63,646 nt of DNA from Pseudomonadota bacterium. GTDB lineage: Bacteria > Myxococcota_A > UBA796 > SXON01. Position numbers and translations under genes: made by a program. Location of the stretch: positions 1-63,646 of the forward strand of contig JAUXTN010000098.1 of assembly GCA_030684355.1 (NCBI GenBank), in the 5' to 3' direction. Position 1 is the first letter of the stretch. The number at the start of each line of letters is the position of its first letter. Shown here piece by piece: positions 1 through 9,059 of this stretch. Under the pieces are notes generated by a model. It was not told the DNA's origin. It worked only from the letters and a program-made list of their open reading frames with translations, and ran no database searches.

Positions 1-81
1 CGCGGGCGAAGGGGCGACCGGCGCGGCCGCGGACGAAGGGGCGACCGGCGCGGCCGCGGGCGAAGGGGCGACCGGCGCGGC
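1..81. repeat. Three tandem 27-bp repeats inside the acyl-AMP ligase gene
   Basis: Three near-identical 27-bp units (1-27, 28-54, 55-81) differ at one base. On the minus strand they encode a nine-residue Ala/Pro/Val/Ser-rich unit repeated three times. This looks like a flexible interdomain linker of the gene that runs off the left edge. The unit length keeps the reading frame, so copy-number change would only alter linker length. Confidence 0.9.
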
Positions 82-2925
82 CGACAGGAGGGCGGCGAGG
101 TCCGGGGAGAGCGGGCGACCGAGGCGCGTGCGCGCGGAGACCTCGTAGACGATGGTGCGCACGTGGTCGATGGAGGCGGAGGACCGCTCGTCGCGGGCGT
201 AGACCACGCCGAGATCGCGCGGGGCATGGGCGGGGTTCACCTCCAGGGCGGCCGCGGCGACGGCGTCCGCCGGCCGGTCGAGGTGGATCGAGGCGAGGTG
301 CCGCCAGGGCGCGTCCCAGGGACGGGTGCAGTCCAGGAGCGCCTCTTTCGCCGCCGCGTCGCTCGAGACGGGCACCACCTGGACCTCCAGGACGTACCCC
401 ACGGGGCCGGCGGCGAGCCGGGCGACGAAGGCGTCGCTGAGGCAGGTCCCGGACCGGGTGTCGTCGGCGCGCCGGGGCGCCGCGGTCGCGGGGAAGAGGC
501 CGTCCGGCGCGGCGAAGCCCTCGTCCTCGGGCCGCTCGGGCGACCGCAGCCGATACCGGGCGTAGTACCGGGCGCCGTCCGCGGCGATGAACCACGTGAC
601 GGTCTGGGAGTGGTAGTGGTACCGGTCGTACGCCGTCGCCTCGCGGATGCCCTCCCACGCGGCGGCCGAGCGGTGCGGCTCCGCGCGGAGGATGGCCTCG
701 CGCGCGGCGGGCGGTGCCACGGAGAAGCGGAAGAAGTCTTCGGCCGTGCGGTGGAAGAAGCACCGTCCCGTCAGCATGGCCAGATCGAGCCGGGTCGAGT
801 CGAGGTCGCCCGGGGTGCGGAGCACGCGCAGCGAGGCCACGCGGGCGTCCGGCGCGGCGTCGTCGGAGACGGTGCGGTTGTCGTGGCGGAGGAGGACCGG
901 GAGCTCCCGTCCGGCCGCGAAGAACCGATGCCGAGGGAGCTCGGGCGCCGGGTCCACGAGCAGCATGCCGAGCGCGGCCACGCCGCCCGGCCGCTTCTCC
1001 CCGCCCTGGGAGGCCCCGACCAGGTACCGCGAGGCGCGGGCGATGAGCGCGGCGAAACCGGGCGCGAGGCCCTCGGTGCGGGCGGAGAGATCGGGCGCGT
1101 CGTCCTCCTCGACGGCCTCGACCGGCTCGACCACCACCGGATCCTCGGCGCTCGGCCCGATCCGATGCTCGATCCCCGCGAGCGTCCCCCCCTCCCAGGC
1201 CTGCCGGCACGCCCGGCGTCGCACCTTTCCGCTCGTCGTCTTGAGCACCCCGCCCGGCTCCATCACCGCCACCACGTCGCAAGCGAGCTGGTGCTCCTCG
1301 GCCATCGCCCGGCGAACGGCCTTCGCCATCTCCAGGGCCGACGCGCGCGAGGTCTTCTTCTCCCGCGCCTCCACCAGCACGACCACCCGCTCCGTGCCGC
1401 CGTCGTCCGTGGAGAAGGCGGCGATCCCTCCCGGGCGGATCGCGGCGTGCGCGAGGCGCACGCTGTCCTCGACGTCCTGCGGGTACACGTTGCGTCCCCG
1501 GACGATGATCAAGTCCTTGAGGCGGCCGGTGACGAAGAGCTCCCCGTCGTAGAGGAAGCCGAGATCGCCGGTGCGCAGCCAGCGACGGCCCGCGTCTGCT
1601 GGGACCGCCGGCGGCGAGAGCTCGGCCTCGAACGTCTCCCGCGAGGCCTCGGGCAGGCCCCAGTAGCCAGCGGCCTTGCTCGGAGAGTCCACCCAGAGCT
1701 CGCCGACGCGGCCCTCGCCGAGGGCACGAGTGGTCTCCGGGTCCACGACCCGCACCTCGACCCCCGCCGAAGGCCGCCCGCAGCCCACCAGCGCCCGCGC
1801 CGCGGGATCGGCGCTCGGCCGCGCCACCCCGTCCACCTCCAGCGCCCGGCGATCGACGCGGACCCTCGCCTTGCCCGCCACCGAGACGCCGACGGTGTGT
1901 TCGGCCAGGCCGTAGGCGGGGGCGAACGCGTCCGGGCGGAAGCCGGAGACCGCGAAGGCCTCGCAGAACGCCTGGACCACGCCCTCCCGGACGGGCTCCG
2001 CCGCGCTCATCGCGACCCGGAGCGCGCGGAGGTCCCAGGACGCCCGCTGGGCCGGCGTGGTCTTCCGGACCACGAGCTCGTACGCGAAGTTCGGCGCGGC
2101 GGTGTGGGTGGCGCGGCGCGCCGAGAGCAGCTCCATCCAGATCGCCGGGCGACGGATGAAGGTGAGCGGCGAGAGCAGCGTGAGCCGCCCGTTGCCGCGG
2201 AGCGCCGAGAGGATGCCGCTGATGAGGCCGAAGTCGTGGAAGTGGGGGAGCCAGCACACCGCGTGGCTGTCGGGGTCGAGGCCGAGCTCGGCGGCGTTGC
2301 AGGCGAGCTGGTGGGCGAGGTTCCCGTGGGTGATCATCACGCCCCGGGGCGCCGCGGTGGAGCCCGACGTGTACTGGAGCAACGCCACGTCGTCCGCGCA
2401 TTGCTCGAAGACCGGGGCGGGGCCCCCGCGGAGCGACTCGGTGGCGTGCCAGGTGAGCTCGGGCCAGGACGCGCGCCCCCCCGAGAACGTGGCGCGGACG
2501 AGGCCGACCACCGCGTCCCGCGCCTGGCCGAGCCGCCGGGCCCGCAGCCAGCGCTGGTCCGTCAGGGCCACCCCAGCGCCGCAGCTCGCCACCATCGCCG
2601 CGAACCGGGCCAGCTCGGCGCCCGGCTCCATCGGGTGGGGTGGCGCGACCGGGACGGGGATCAGGCCCGCCATCATCGACCCGAGGAGGCCGACCACGAA
2701 CTCGAGCCCGGGCGGGTAGGCCAGGACGACCCGGTCCCCGCGCGAGAGCCCCGCCGCGTGCAGCGCGCCGGCCACCCGGGTGGCCCGCTCGGACAGCCCG
2801 CGCGGCGTGAGCCGGGCCTCCTCCCGGCCGTCGTCACCGACGAAGGTGAGGAAGGGGCGGTCGGGGGTCGCCTCGACCAGCGCGTGGAACCGGGGGATGA
2901 CGGAGTCGGTGGGGGAGAGGTCCAT
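1..2925 (-). CDS. Fatty acyl-AMP ligase with a catalase-like C-terminal extension (3' end outside window)
   Basis: 975 codons are open from an ATG at 2925 to the left edge, so the C-terminus is missing. Residues about 10-590 are an acyl-adenylating enzyme of the FAAL/AMP-binding family. The P-loop motif YTSGSTAAPRG sits near residue 185, followed by WLPHFHDFGLISG, an AYGLAEHT motif and the hinge region GRLKDLIIVRGRNVYPQD near residue 480. Such enzymes activate a fatty acid as acyl-AMP, usually for an acyl carrier protein. Residues about 630-935 are not part of this fold; the pattern PELPRHRFFAAG, RHDN, DDAAPDARVASLR and YHYHSQTV recalls the catalase superfamily (weak, by eye). An Ala/Pro repeat linker follows and probably leads to another domain outside the window. 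It diverges from the hybrid sensor at 3203. Confidence 0.85.
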   Translation of the reverse strand, partial: MDLSPTDSVIPRFHALVEATPDRPFLTFVGDDGREEARLTPRGLSERATRVAGALHAAGLSRGDRVVLAYPPGLEFVVGLLGSMMAGLIPVPVAPPHPMEPGAELARFAAMVASCGAGVALTDQRWLRARRLGQARDAVVGLVRATFSGGRASWPELTWHATESLRGGPAPVFEQCADDVALLQYTSGSTAAPRGVMITHGNLAHQLACNAAELGLDPDSHAVCWLPHFHDFGLISGILSALRGNGRLTLLSPLTFIRRPAIWMELLSARRATHTAAPNFAYELVVRKTTPAQRASWDLRALRVAMSAAEPVREGVVQAFCEAFAVSGFRPDAFAPAYGLAEHTVGVSVAGKARVRVDRRALEVDGVARPSADPAARALVGCGRPSAGVEVRVVDPETTRALGEGRVGELWVDSPSKAAGYWGLPEASRETFEAELSPPAVPADAGRRWLRTGDLGFLYDGELFVTGRLKDLIIVRGRNVYPQDVEDSVRLAHAAIRPGGIAAFSTDDGGTERVVVLVEAREKKTSRASALEMAKAVRRAMAEEHQLACDVVAVMEPGGVLKTTSGKVRRRACRQAWEGGTLAGIEHRIGPSAEDPVVVEPVEAVEEDDAPDLSARTEGLAPGFAALIARASRYLVGASQGGEKRPGGVAALGMLLVDPAPELPRHRFFAAGRELPVLLRHDNRTVSDDAAPDARVASLRVLRTPGDLDSTRLDLAMLTGRCFFHRTAEDFFRFSVAPPAAREAILRAEPHRSAAAWEGIREATAYDRYHYHSQTVTWFIAADGARYYARYRLRSPERPEDEGFAAPDGLFPATAAPRRADDTRSGTCLSDAFVARLAAGPVGYVLEVQVVPVSSDAAAKEALLDCTRPWDAPWRHLASIHLDRPADAVAAAALEVNPAHAPRDLGVVYARDERSSASIDHVRTIVYEVSARTRLGRPLSPDLAALLSAAPVAPSPAAAPVAPSSAAAPVAPSPA

Positions 2926-3202
2926 GGAGGGAGCTTCTCCCGTCCACGCGCGCCGGGTTGTACGGGGCGTTGCGGACCGTGGCCGTGCCGTTGCGAACTG
3001 CGCCGACGGATGGGGCGTCGCCTCGCGTTCGCCCGCGTGATCGGCCGCCTCGTCCCGCCACTCCGGGGGCATCGACGAGGTCATCCGGCGCTGGGCCCGC
3101 TGGCGGCCGGGCGCCGGGACACGGGGAATCCTCCCCGACCCAACGGTGGCGCCCTCCGGCCGACCCTCGCCGCGGTGGAACCGCTCCGGTACGCTGCCGG
3201 AG

Positions 3203-6200
3203 ATGCTCCTCGCGCTCCTCGCCGCCGCGATCGCCTCGCCGCCGCTCGCACAGGCGCACTGGACGACGGCCGACGGCCTGCCCGTCGACAGCGTAAACGA
3301 CGTGGTCCTGGCCAGCGACGGCTACCTCTGGCTCGCCACCTTCGACGGGCTCGTGCGCTTCGACGGCGTCCGCTTCGTCATCTACGACACCGACACCACC
3401 CCGGCCCTGGGCAGCAACCGCCTCCTCTCGATCTTCGAGGGACGGGACGGGGCACTCTGGATGCGTACGGAGCCCGGCCACGTCGTCCGACGCGATCCCC
3501 ACACCGGCGAGGTGCGCGCCTGGGCCCTGGACCTGCGCGACGTGGCACCCACGGTCACGACGGGCGCGGACGGCGTGGTCTGGACCAGCACGCCCCGCGG
3601 GCTGGCGCGGTTCGAGGGCCGGGACTTCACGGAGGTCCCGCTCGCGGGCGGCGCCACCGTCCGCGTGGGCGGGATCGCACCGGGAGACGGGGTGACCTGG
3701 GCCGCCTGCGACCGCGGCCTCGCCGAGCTGCGCGTCGGGGCGGTCACCTGGCACCCGCTCGGGGGCCTCGGGCCCCTGCGGAACCTGGCGCTCGGGGCCG
3801 ACGGGACGCCGTGGGTGACCGACGGCCAGCAGATTGCGCGGTTCGTCGGGGGCCACCTCGTGCCGGCGCCCGTCGAGGGCGGCTGGCGCGACGGGGTCGT
3901 CTGGGTGAAGCCCGCGGAGGACGGCGGGGCCTGGGTCGCCACCCAGACCGGGCTCTGGCGGTGGGCCGACGGGAGGGCCACGGAGGTGGAGCCCTCGGAC
4001 ACGGCGCGCCCGCCCGTGGCCGACGCCGTCGCCACGGACGCCGAGGGCCATGCCTGGGTGCTCACGAGCAGCGCGCTCCTCTACGACGGCGAGGTCGTGG
4101 CGCGGATGCCGCGGGGGGCCGCCGCGGGGTTCACGGACCTCGCGATCGAGCCCGGCGGGGGCGCCTGGATCGGCACCGGGGGGGCGGGCCTGATCCAGCT
4201 CCGGCCGACCCCGGTCGAGACGCTGGGGGCCGAGGTCTCCCCGTCGCTCGTGAACAGCTATGCGCTCGCGACGGGCGCGGGCGGCGCGGTGTGGGTGGGC
4301 TCGCAACGGGGCGGGCTCGCGCGGGTGGGACCGGACGGCGTGCGGACCTGGGGCGCCGACCAGGGCCTCGGCCGCAACGTGACCGCCGTGCTCGAGGAGC
4401 CCGACGGCACGGTCTGGGCCGCGTCGCGCGACCTCGGCCTCTTCCGCCTCGTGAGCGATCGCTTCGTGCTCGAGCCGGGCCTCCCGGCGGCGGCCACGGT
4501 CCGCGCGATCGAGCGCCTCCGGAACGGAGACCTGCTGGTCGCGGTCGGCACCGACCTCTGGCGGCGGCAGGCGGGGACCTGGGCGACGGAGCCGGTCGAG
4601 CTGCCTCGGGCGCCGATCCGCGCGATCCTCGAGGACGAGGACGGCTCGATCTGGCTCGGCACGAACGGCTCCGGCGTGGTCCACGTGGTGAACGGCGTCG
4701 CGACGCGGTTCAGCCGCGCCGAGGGCTTCCCCAGCGACACGGTGCGCTGCCTCTGGAGGTCCGCGGAGGGCTCGCTGTGGGTGGGCACCGAGGACGCCGG
4801 CGCCTGGGTGTTCCCCGACGGTCGTCCGCGGGACGCCGCGTCCTCCCGGGTCCTCGGGCGGGCGGAGGGGCTCCCGGACCACGCCGTCCACGCCCTGGTC
4901 GACGATGGGAGCGGCGGGCTCTGGGGCAGCACCAACCGCGGGATCTTCCGCGTCTCCCAACGCGAGCTCGAGGCCTTCGCGCACCGGGAGGGCGCCGTGC
5001 ACGCCGATGTCTACGCCGAGCGGGACGGCATGAAGAGTCGGGAGGCCAACGGCGGGGTCCATCGGGCGGGCGTTCGCGCGGCGGACGGCCGGATCTGGTT
5101 CGCGGCACAGGCGGGGGTGGTGGTGGTCCGGCCGGACCTGGCCAGCGGGGCCGCCGCCCCGGCGCCCACGCGGATCGAGGCGATCGAGCTGCGCGGGCGG
5201 GAGGAGGCCGTGCGCGGCCCGCGGACCTTCGCCGCCGAGGACCGGAGCTTCGGGATCACCTGGACCGCGCTCGAGTTCGCCCAGGCGGCCCGCCAGCGCT
5301 TCTGGTACCGCCTCGACGGGGTGGATCCCGAGTGGGTGGACGCCGGCACGCGGCGGACGGCCTGGTACACCCAGGTCTCCCCGGGCCCGCGTACGTTCCA
5401 CGTCCGCGCGGCCCCGCCCGGCGTGGACGCACCCGAGGACACGCTGATCGTCACGGTGGAGCCGTTCCTCACGGAGACCCTGGCCTTTCGGGTGGCCGTG
5501 GCCGCCGGTGTGCTCGGGAGCGCGGCACTTGCGGTGTGGAGCCGGCTCGCCGCCGGGCGCCGCCGGGAGGCCGTGCTCGAGGCGCGGGTCCGGGCCCGCA
5601 CCGCCGACCTCGCGGCGGAGAAGGAGGCCGCCGAGTCCGCCCGGGCCACCGTCGCCGCGCAGGCCGCCCGGCTCCTGGAGGTCGATCGTCTCAAGACAAC
5701 CTTCTTCGCCGATCTCTCACACGAGCTCCGCACCCCGCTCACGCTGGTGATCGGCCCCCTCGAGGACGTCCGCGACGGCCGGCACGGCGCCATCCCGCCG
5801 GCCGCCGCCGCCCAGGTGGGCCTGGCCGAGCGCAACGCCCGCCGCCTCTTCGGGCTGGTGAACCAGCTCCTGGACGTGGTGCGCCTGGACGTCGGCGCGC
5901 TACGGCTCGACAGGGTGCCCCAGGACCTGGCCGCGCTCGTGTCCGGGGTGGTCGAGGTCCACGAGCCGCTCGCGCAGCGGCGCGGCGTGGCGCTCGTGTC
6001 GGAGATCCCCGACGCCCTCGTGGTCGCCGACGTCGATCGGCGCGAGATCGAGAAGGTCTTCACCAACCTCCTCGGGAACGCGCTGAAGTTCACCCCACCG
6101 GGCGGGACGGTGCGGGTCACGCTGACCGCGGACGCCACGGTGGCGCGCGTCGTCATCGCCGACACCGGGCCCGGGATGGTGCCCGCGGTGCGCGAGCGGG

Positions 6201-7210
6201 TGTTCGAGCGCTTTTACAGCGCCCGCGAGAGCACGGTCCAACCGGGGACCGGCATCGGGCTCTCGCTCGCGCGCGAGCTCACCGAGCGCCACGACGGACG
6301 TCTCGAGGTGGACAGCACCCCGGGGGCGGGCAGCACCTTCACCGTGGTCCTGCCGCTCTCCGCGGGCGCCCCGATCGCGAACACCGGCGCGGCCCCGGCC
6401 ACCGCCGAGCTCCCGGCCTTCGAGGACACCGTCGCCTCGGGCCCCGACCCCCAGGACCGCACGACCGTCCTGGTGGTGGACGACCACCCCGAGGTGCGGG
6501 CGTGGGTGCGCAGCCACCTCGTCGCGCGGTACCACGTCGTCGAGGCGGCGAACGGGCGGGAGGGCCTCGCCCAGGCCCGGCGTTTCCTGCCCGACCTCGT
6601 CGTCAGCGACGTGATGATGCCCGAGATGGACGGCTACGACCTCGTCCGCGCCCTGCGCGCCGACCCGGACCTCGACTGGGTGCCGGTCGTGCTCCTCACG
6701 GCGAAGGGCTCGGACCAGAGCCGCATGGAGGGGCTCCAGCGCGGCGCGGACGCCCACCTCGCCAAGCCGTTCTCCTCGCAGGTGCTCGTGGCCCAGGTCG
6801 ACGCGCTCCTGGCCCAGCGACAGCGGCTGCGGGAGCGCTTCGCCGCGGGCCCCGCGCGCGCGGCGGAGGAGCCGATCTCCGCCGACGACCGGTACGTCCA
6901 GAAGGTGCGCGACGCCATCGAGGCCAACCTCGCCGACCCCGCCTTCGGCGTCCAGGAGCTGGCCGACGCGGTGGCCCAGGACCGCGCCCACCTGTTCCGT
7001 CGCATCAAGCAGCTCACCGGCGAGCCGCCCTCCACGCTGCTCCGCACGGTCCGGATGGAGCGCGCGGCGCTATTGCTGGTGCGGCGGGCCGCCACCGTCA
7101 GCGAGATCGCCTACGCGGTCGGCTTCTACAGCGTCAGCCACTTCTCGCGCGCGTTCCGCGAACACTTCGGCACCACGCCGAGCGCGTACGCGTCCGAGGG
7201 GCGCACGTAG
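3203..7210 (+). CDS. Hybrid two-component sensor/response regulator with AraC output (HTCS type)
   Basis: 1335 residues. The ATG at 3203 is chosen because it begins a signal peptide (MLLALLAAAIASPPLAQA); an upstream in-frame ATG at 3146 lacks one. Order: periplasmic beta-propeller repeats with recurrent DG..W motifs (residues about 25-650), a Y_Y_Y-type domain (about 680-750), one membrane helix (about 760-780), a histidine kinase with phospho-acceptor His840 in DLSHELRTPL, and an ATPase domain with NLLGNALKF, DTGPGM and GTGIGLSLA. A receiver domain with Asp1136 in VSDVMMPEMDG and a C-terminal AraC-type DNA-binding domain (about 1248-1333) complete it. Known HTCS proteins sense extracellular glycans or other ligands and regulate transcription directly. 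Its target here is not evident; the divergent acyl-AMP ligase is one candidate. Confidence 0.93.
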   Translation: MLLALLAAAIASPPLAQAHWTTADGLPVDSVNDVVLASDGYLWLATFDGLVRFDGVRFVIYDTDTTPALGSNRLLSIFEGRDGALWMRTEPGHVVRRDPHTGEVRAWALDLRDVAPTVTTGADGVVWTSTPRGLARFEGRDFTEVPLAGGATVRVGGIAPGDGVTWAACDRGLAELRVGAVTWHPLGGLGPLRNLALGADGTPWVTDGQQIARFVGGHLVPAPVEGGWRDGVVWVKPAEDGGAWVATQTGLWRWADGRATEVEPSDTARPPVADAVATDAEGHAWVLTSSALLYDGEVVARMPRGAAAGFTDLAIEPGGGAWIGTGGAGLIQLRPTPVETLGAEVSPSLVNSYALATGAGGAVWVGSQRGGLARVGPDGVRTWGADQGLGRNVTAVLEEPDGTVWAASRDLGLFRLVSDRFVLEPGLPAAATVRAIERLRNGDLLVAVGTDLWRRQAGTWATEPVELPRAPIRAILEDEDGSIWLGTNGSGVVHVVNGVATRFSRAEGFPSDTVRCLWRSAEGSLWVGTEDAGAWVFPDGRPRDAASSRVLGRAEGLPDHAVHALVDDGSGGLWGSTNRGIFRVSQRELEAFAHREGAVHADVYAERDGMKSREANGGVHRAGVRAADGRIWFAAQAGVVVVRPDLASGAAAPAPTRIEAIELRGREEAVRGPRTFAAEDRSFGITWTALEFAQAARQRFWYRLDGVDPEWVDAGTRRTAWYTQVSPGPRTFHVRAAPPGVDAPEDTLIVTVEPFLTETLAFRVAVAAGVLGSAALAVWSRLAAGRRREAVLEARVRARTADLAAEKEAAESARATVAAQAARLLEVDRLKTTFFADLSHELRTPLTLVIGPLEDVRDGRHGAIPPAAAAQVGLAERNARRLFGLVNQLLDVVRLDVGALRLDRVPQDLAALVSGVVEVHEPLAQRRGVALVSEIPDALVVADVDRREIEKVFTNLLGNALKFTPPGGTVRVTLTADATVARVVIADTGPGMVPAVRERVFERFYSARESTVQPGTGIGLSLARELTERHDGRLEVDSTPGAGSTFTVVLPLSAGAPIANTGAAPATAELPAFEDTVASGPDPQDRTTVLVVDDHPEVRAWVRSHLVARYHVVEAANGREGLAQARRFLPDLVVSDVMMPEMDGYDLVRALRADPDLDWVPVVLLTAKGSDQSRMEGLQRGADAHLAKPFSSQVLVAQVDALLAQRQRLRERFAAGPARAAEEPISADDRYVQKVRDAIEANLADPAFGVQELADAVAQDRAHLFRRIKQLTGEPPSTLLRTVRMERAALLLVRRAATVSEIAYAVGFYSVSHFSRAFREHFGTTPSAYASEGRT

Positions 7211-7259
7211 GGCGGGACCTCCACGCCGGCCTGCCCCTGGACCTCCGCGCGTCGGCACC

Positions 7260-7643
7260 TTTCAAGGTGCCCCAGCTGCCGCTCTGCAGGACGCCGAGTG
7301 GCTCCGGGTCCACGTGGCCGATCGCGAGCGGGCCTTCCTGGTCCACGGGGGCCCGACCGCGCGGATCGAACACGTCGGCGCGCTCGCGGGACTCTGGCCT
7401 GCGACCGCCGCGGACCTCGACGGGAACGGGCGCGCCGAGCTCGTGGGCGTGGATGACGAACAGGTCGTGGTGTACGCATCGGGGCCGGCGGGATGGACCC
7501 CGCGCTGGAGCGCGCCGGCGCCGGTGTGCCGCGCGGCGGTGGCGGCCGACTTCGACGGTGACGGTCGGAGCGAGATCGCCCTGCGAGAAGCTCGCCGCCT
7601 GGGCGACCGAGGAGTACCTGACGGCGCGGGCGCGCCGGGGTGA
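7260..7643 (+). pseudogene. FG-GAP/VCBS-repeat protein fragment
   Basis: One frame reads as protein from about 7260 to a stop at 7643. It contains two calcium-binding FG-GAP-like units, ADLDGNGRAELVG and ADFDGDGRSEIAL, as found in integrin-alpha-like surface proteins. No signal peptide or credible start precedes it, and the match stops abruptly near 7585, after which an unrelated frame takes over. I read it as a broken remnant of a larger secreted-protein gene; a short intact gene is less likely. Confidence 0.4.
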
Positions 7644-7713
7644 CCGTGGAAAGTTCGAGGCTGCGCTGAAGCGAGTGCCGGACCGGGAACCCGATCCCCA
7701 GGACGCGATCTGA
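7585..7713 (+). pseudogene. C-terminal fragment of a small protein, possibly antitoxin-like
   Basis: In a different frame from the preceding FG-GAP fragment, 43 codons read as a charged helical C-terminus (EEYLTARARRGDRGKFEAA, then a PDREPDP stretch) ending at a TGA. There is no start codon or N-terminal half, so it looks like the tail of a gene joined to unrelated DNA near 7585. The proximity of two toxin-antitoxin pairs makes an addiction-module remnant plausible, but I do not recognise the family. Confidence 0.25.
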
Positions 7714-7807
7714 CCGGTTCACGCTCGTTTTCGTGGCGGGCGGACCTCCGGCGCGCTGAGCACATGGGTCCATTGTCCCCATGAACCCCACGGCGGGCCG
7801 GGCGGGA

Positions 7808-7825
7808 GCTGGTAGAAAAACCAGC
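7808..7825. other. Short hairpin, possible weak terminator
   Basis: A perfect 6-bp stem (7808-7813 with 7820-7825) closes an AGAAAA loop and is followed on the plus strand by an AT-rich tract. It could terminate rightward transcription coming from the hybrid sensor or debris region. The stem is short and there is no long T-run. Confidence 0.25.
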
Positions 7826-7878
7826 ATTTCATTTAGTGAGTCACTCGCGACTCCATGACTGGGACCCGTCGGGGCCGC

Positions 7879-8292
7879 TCAGGCGGAGCCGAAGACCCGC
7901 AGATCCCCGAAGCTGGCGCCGGTGCGTTCGACGACCTCTCCGTCGAGCGTCAGGATGGGTTCGTTCCACATCAGGGCCAGCGCGACGTACACGGCGTCGT
8001 AGGCCCGTAGACGAGCAACCCGGGCGACATGCACGGCCCGCTCGAGCAGCTCGCCGTCGAGCGGACGGGCGTGGAACCGCGGCCCACGGATCACGGCATC
8101 CACCGTGTCAAGGAGGTCCGCCGGCTCTCCCCGCCGGGAGAGCCCGGCGATGACCTCGACGCGGAACAGCTCGGGCACGAGGAACTGCTCGGTGTCCGGG
8201 TGACTATCGAAGAGCCGCCTCGCCTGGTGGTGGTGGCGCTCGGTGGGTGAGATTGCGGCGATGAATACGGATGCGTCGAGGACCGGGCTCAC
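7879..8292 (-). CDS. vapC: PIN-domain toxin of a VapBC-type system
   Basis: 137 residues starting at GTG 8292, which overlaps the stop of the upstream antitoxin (GTGA), so the two are translationally coupled. The PIN ribonuclease signature is visible: SPVLDASVFIAA at the N-terminus with the first acidic residue (Asp6), an acidic residue in the middle (ELFRVEV), AYDAVYVALAL and LTLDGEV towards the end. VapC-type toxins cleave RNA, commonly tRNA or rRNA, when freed from the antitoxin. The start codon follows from the overlap. Confidence 0.88.
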   Translation of the reverse strand: MSPVLDASVFIAAISPTERHHHQARRLFDSHPDTEQFLVPELFRVEVIAGLSRRGEPADLLDTVDAVIRGPRFHARPLDGELLERAVHVARVARLRAYDAVYVALALMWNEPILTLDGEVVERTGASFGDLRVFGSA

Positions 8293-8549
8293 CTCCGCCC
8301 CTCGCCGACCAGCTCCACCGCGTCGAACTCCGATGTCGGGCGCGGGATCCGGCCCAGGCTCGCCATGAGTGCCCGATAGCCCGCTGCCTCGGCGGGAGTC
8401 AGCGTGCGTGGCCCGGTGTGGACCGGCACCAGCCGCACCGCGGGCTCCCCATCGACCGTGATCACGGCCTCCTCCCCGCGAACGCGCACGCCGCGCACGA
8501 GCTCGGAGAGCCGGGCCTTCGCGTCCGAGAGACTCATCATCGTGCTCAT
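8289..8549 (-). CDS. Phd/YefM-type antitoxin
   Basis: 86 residues from ATG 8549, chosen because a GAGG ribosome-binding site lies at the right distance; an in-frame ATG at 8594 would add 15 residues and cover the palindrome upstream. The N-terminal half (MSLSDAKARLSELV, then EEAVITVDGEPAVRLVPV) is the DNA-binding Phd/YefM fold. The C-terminal half (LIASLGRIPRPTSEF-like region) would bind the toxin. It is the first gene of a two-gene operon with the PIN toxin and probably represses its own promoter. Confidence 0.83.
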   Translation of the reverse strand: MSTMMSLSDAKARLSELVRGVRVRGEEAVITVDGEPAVRLVPVHTGPRTLTPAEAAGYRALMASLGRIPRPTSEFDAVELVGEGRR

Positions 8550-8561
8550 GTGGACCTCAGC

Positions 8562-8574
8562 GACTATGATAGTC
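8562..8574. promoter_or_regulatory. 13-nt palindrome, candidate antitoxin operator
   Basis: GACTATGATAGTC is a perfect odd-centred palindrome lying 13 nt upstream of the antitoxin start at 8549. Antitoxins of this class usually repress their own operon by binding short palindromes at the promoter, so this is the natural candidate site. Binding is inferred, not shown. Confidence 0.5.
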
Positions 8575-8796
8575 CGATATGACCACACGTTCAACTGCCA
8601 ACGATACGCCGCAAAGCAAGGCGCTGCCGGGGCGGACGAACGCTCGAGGCTGCGATGGCCTCTGTTTCAGCGCGTGATTCTCCCGCGCCTCAGTTCCTGA
8701 GCCATGAGGGTGAGGGGTCAGGGTTGCGAAGAGTGCCATGCGGGCAGGGGCCGGATGACCTCCGCGAGTCGCGGCCCGGGGGGGCTTGACGGGGTC

Positions 8797-8820
8797 ATGA
8801 CCATGGCTATATGACCATGG
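8797..8820. promoter_or_regulatory. Paired 10-bp direct repeats, candidate operator
   Basis: ATGACCATGG occurs at 8797-8806 and again at 8811-8820, 14 bp centre to centre, just upstream of the antitoxin start chosen at 8832. Each copy includes the palindrome CCATGG. The arrangement suits cooperative binding by antitoxin dimers for autoregulation. Confidence 0.45.
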
Positions 8821-8831
8821 TGAGGTACACC

Positions 8832-9059
8832 ATGGAGATCCCCGCTGGCGAGTTCAAGGCCCGCTGCCTTCAGCTGATGGACGAGGTCGAGGAGACCGGG
8901 CGTGAGGTGGTCATCACGAAGCGCGGTCGCCCCGTGGCGAAGCTCGTCCCCGTCGCGGAGGCCGGCGCGCGGGACGTGTTCGGCTGCATGCGCGGAACCG
9001 TCACGGTGCTCGGGGACATCGTCGCGCCCCTGGAGGAGCAGTGGGAAGCGGATCAGTAG
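8832..9059 (+). CDS. Phd-type antitoxin of the second PIN module
   Basis: 75 residues. The start is ATG 8832 because it yields the typical N-terminus MEIPAGEFKARCLQLMDEV and has GAGG at 8822-8825; ATGs at 8811 and 8817 fall within the repeat that looks like an operator. The sequence VVITKRGRPVAKLVPV is the standard Phd DNA-binding core. The C-terminus (MRGTVTVLGDIVAPLEEQWEA) is the usual toxin-binding tail. It overlaps the downstream toxin by 19 nt. Confidence 0.88.
   Translation: MEIPAGEFKARCLQLMDEVEETGREVVITKRGRPVAKLVPVAEAGARDVFGCMRGTVTVLGDIVAPLEEQWEADQ

Noticed and set aside
163..7713. A 2516-residue open frame on the plus strand
   Set aside because: It is antisense to the acyl-AMP ligase and in the wrong frame over the hybrid sensor; low-complexity Arg/Pro/Gly composition, no family motifs. 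Produced by GC-rich codon bias.
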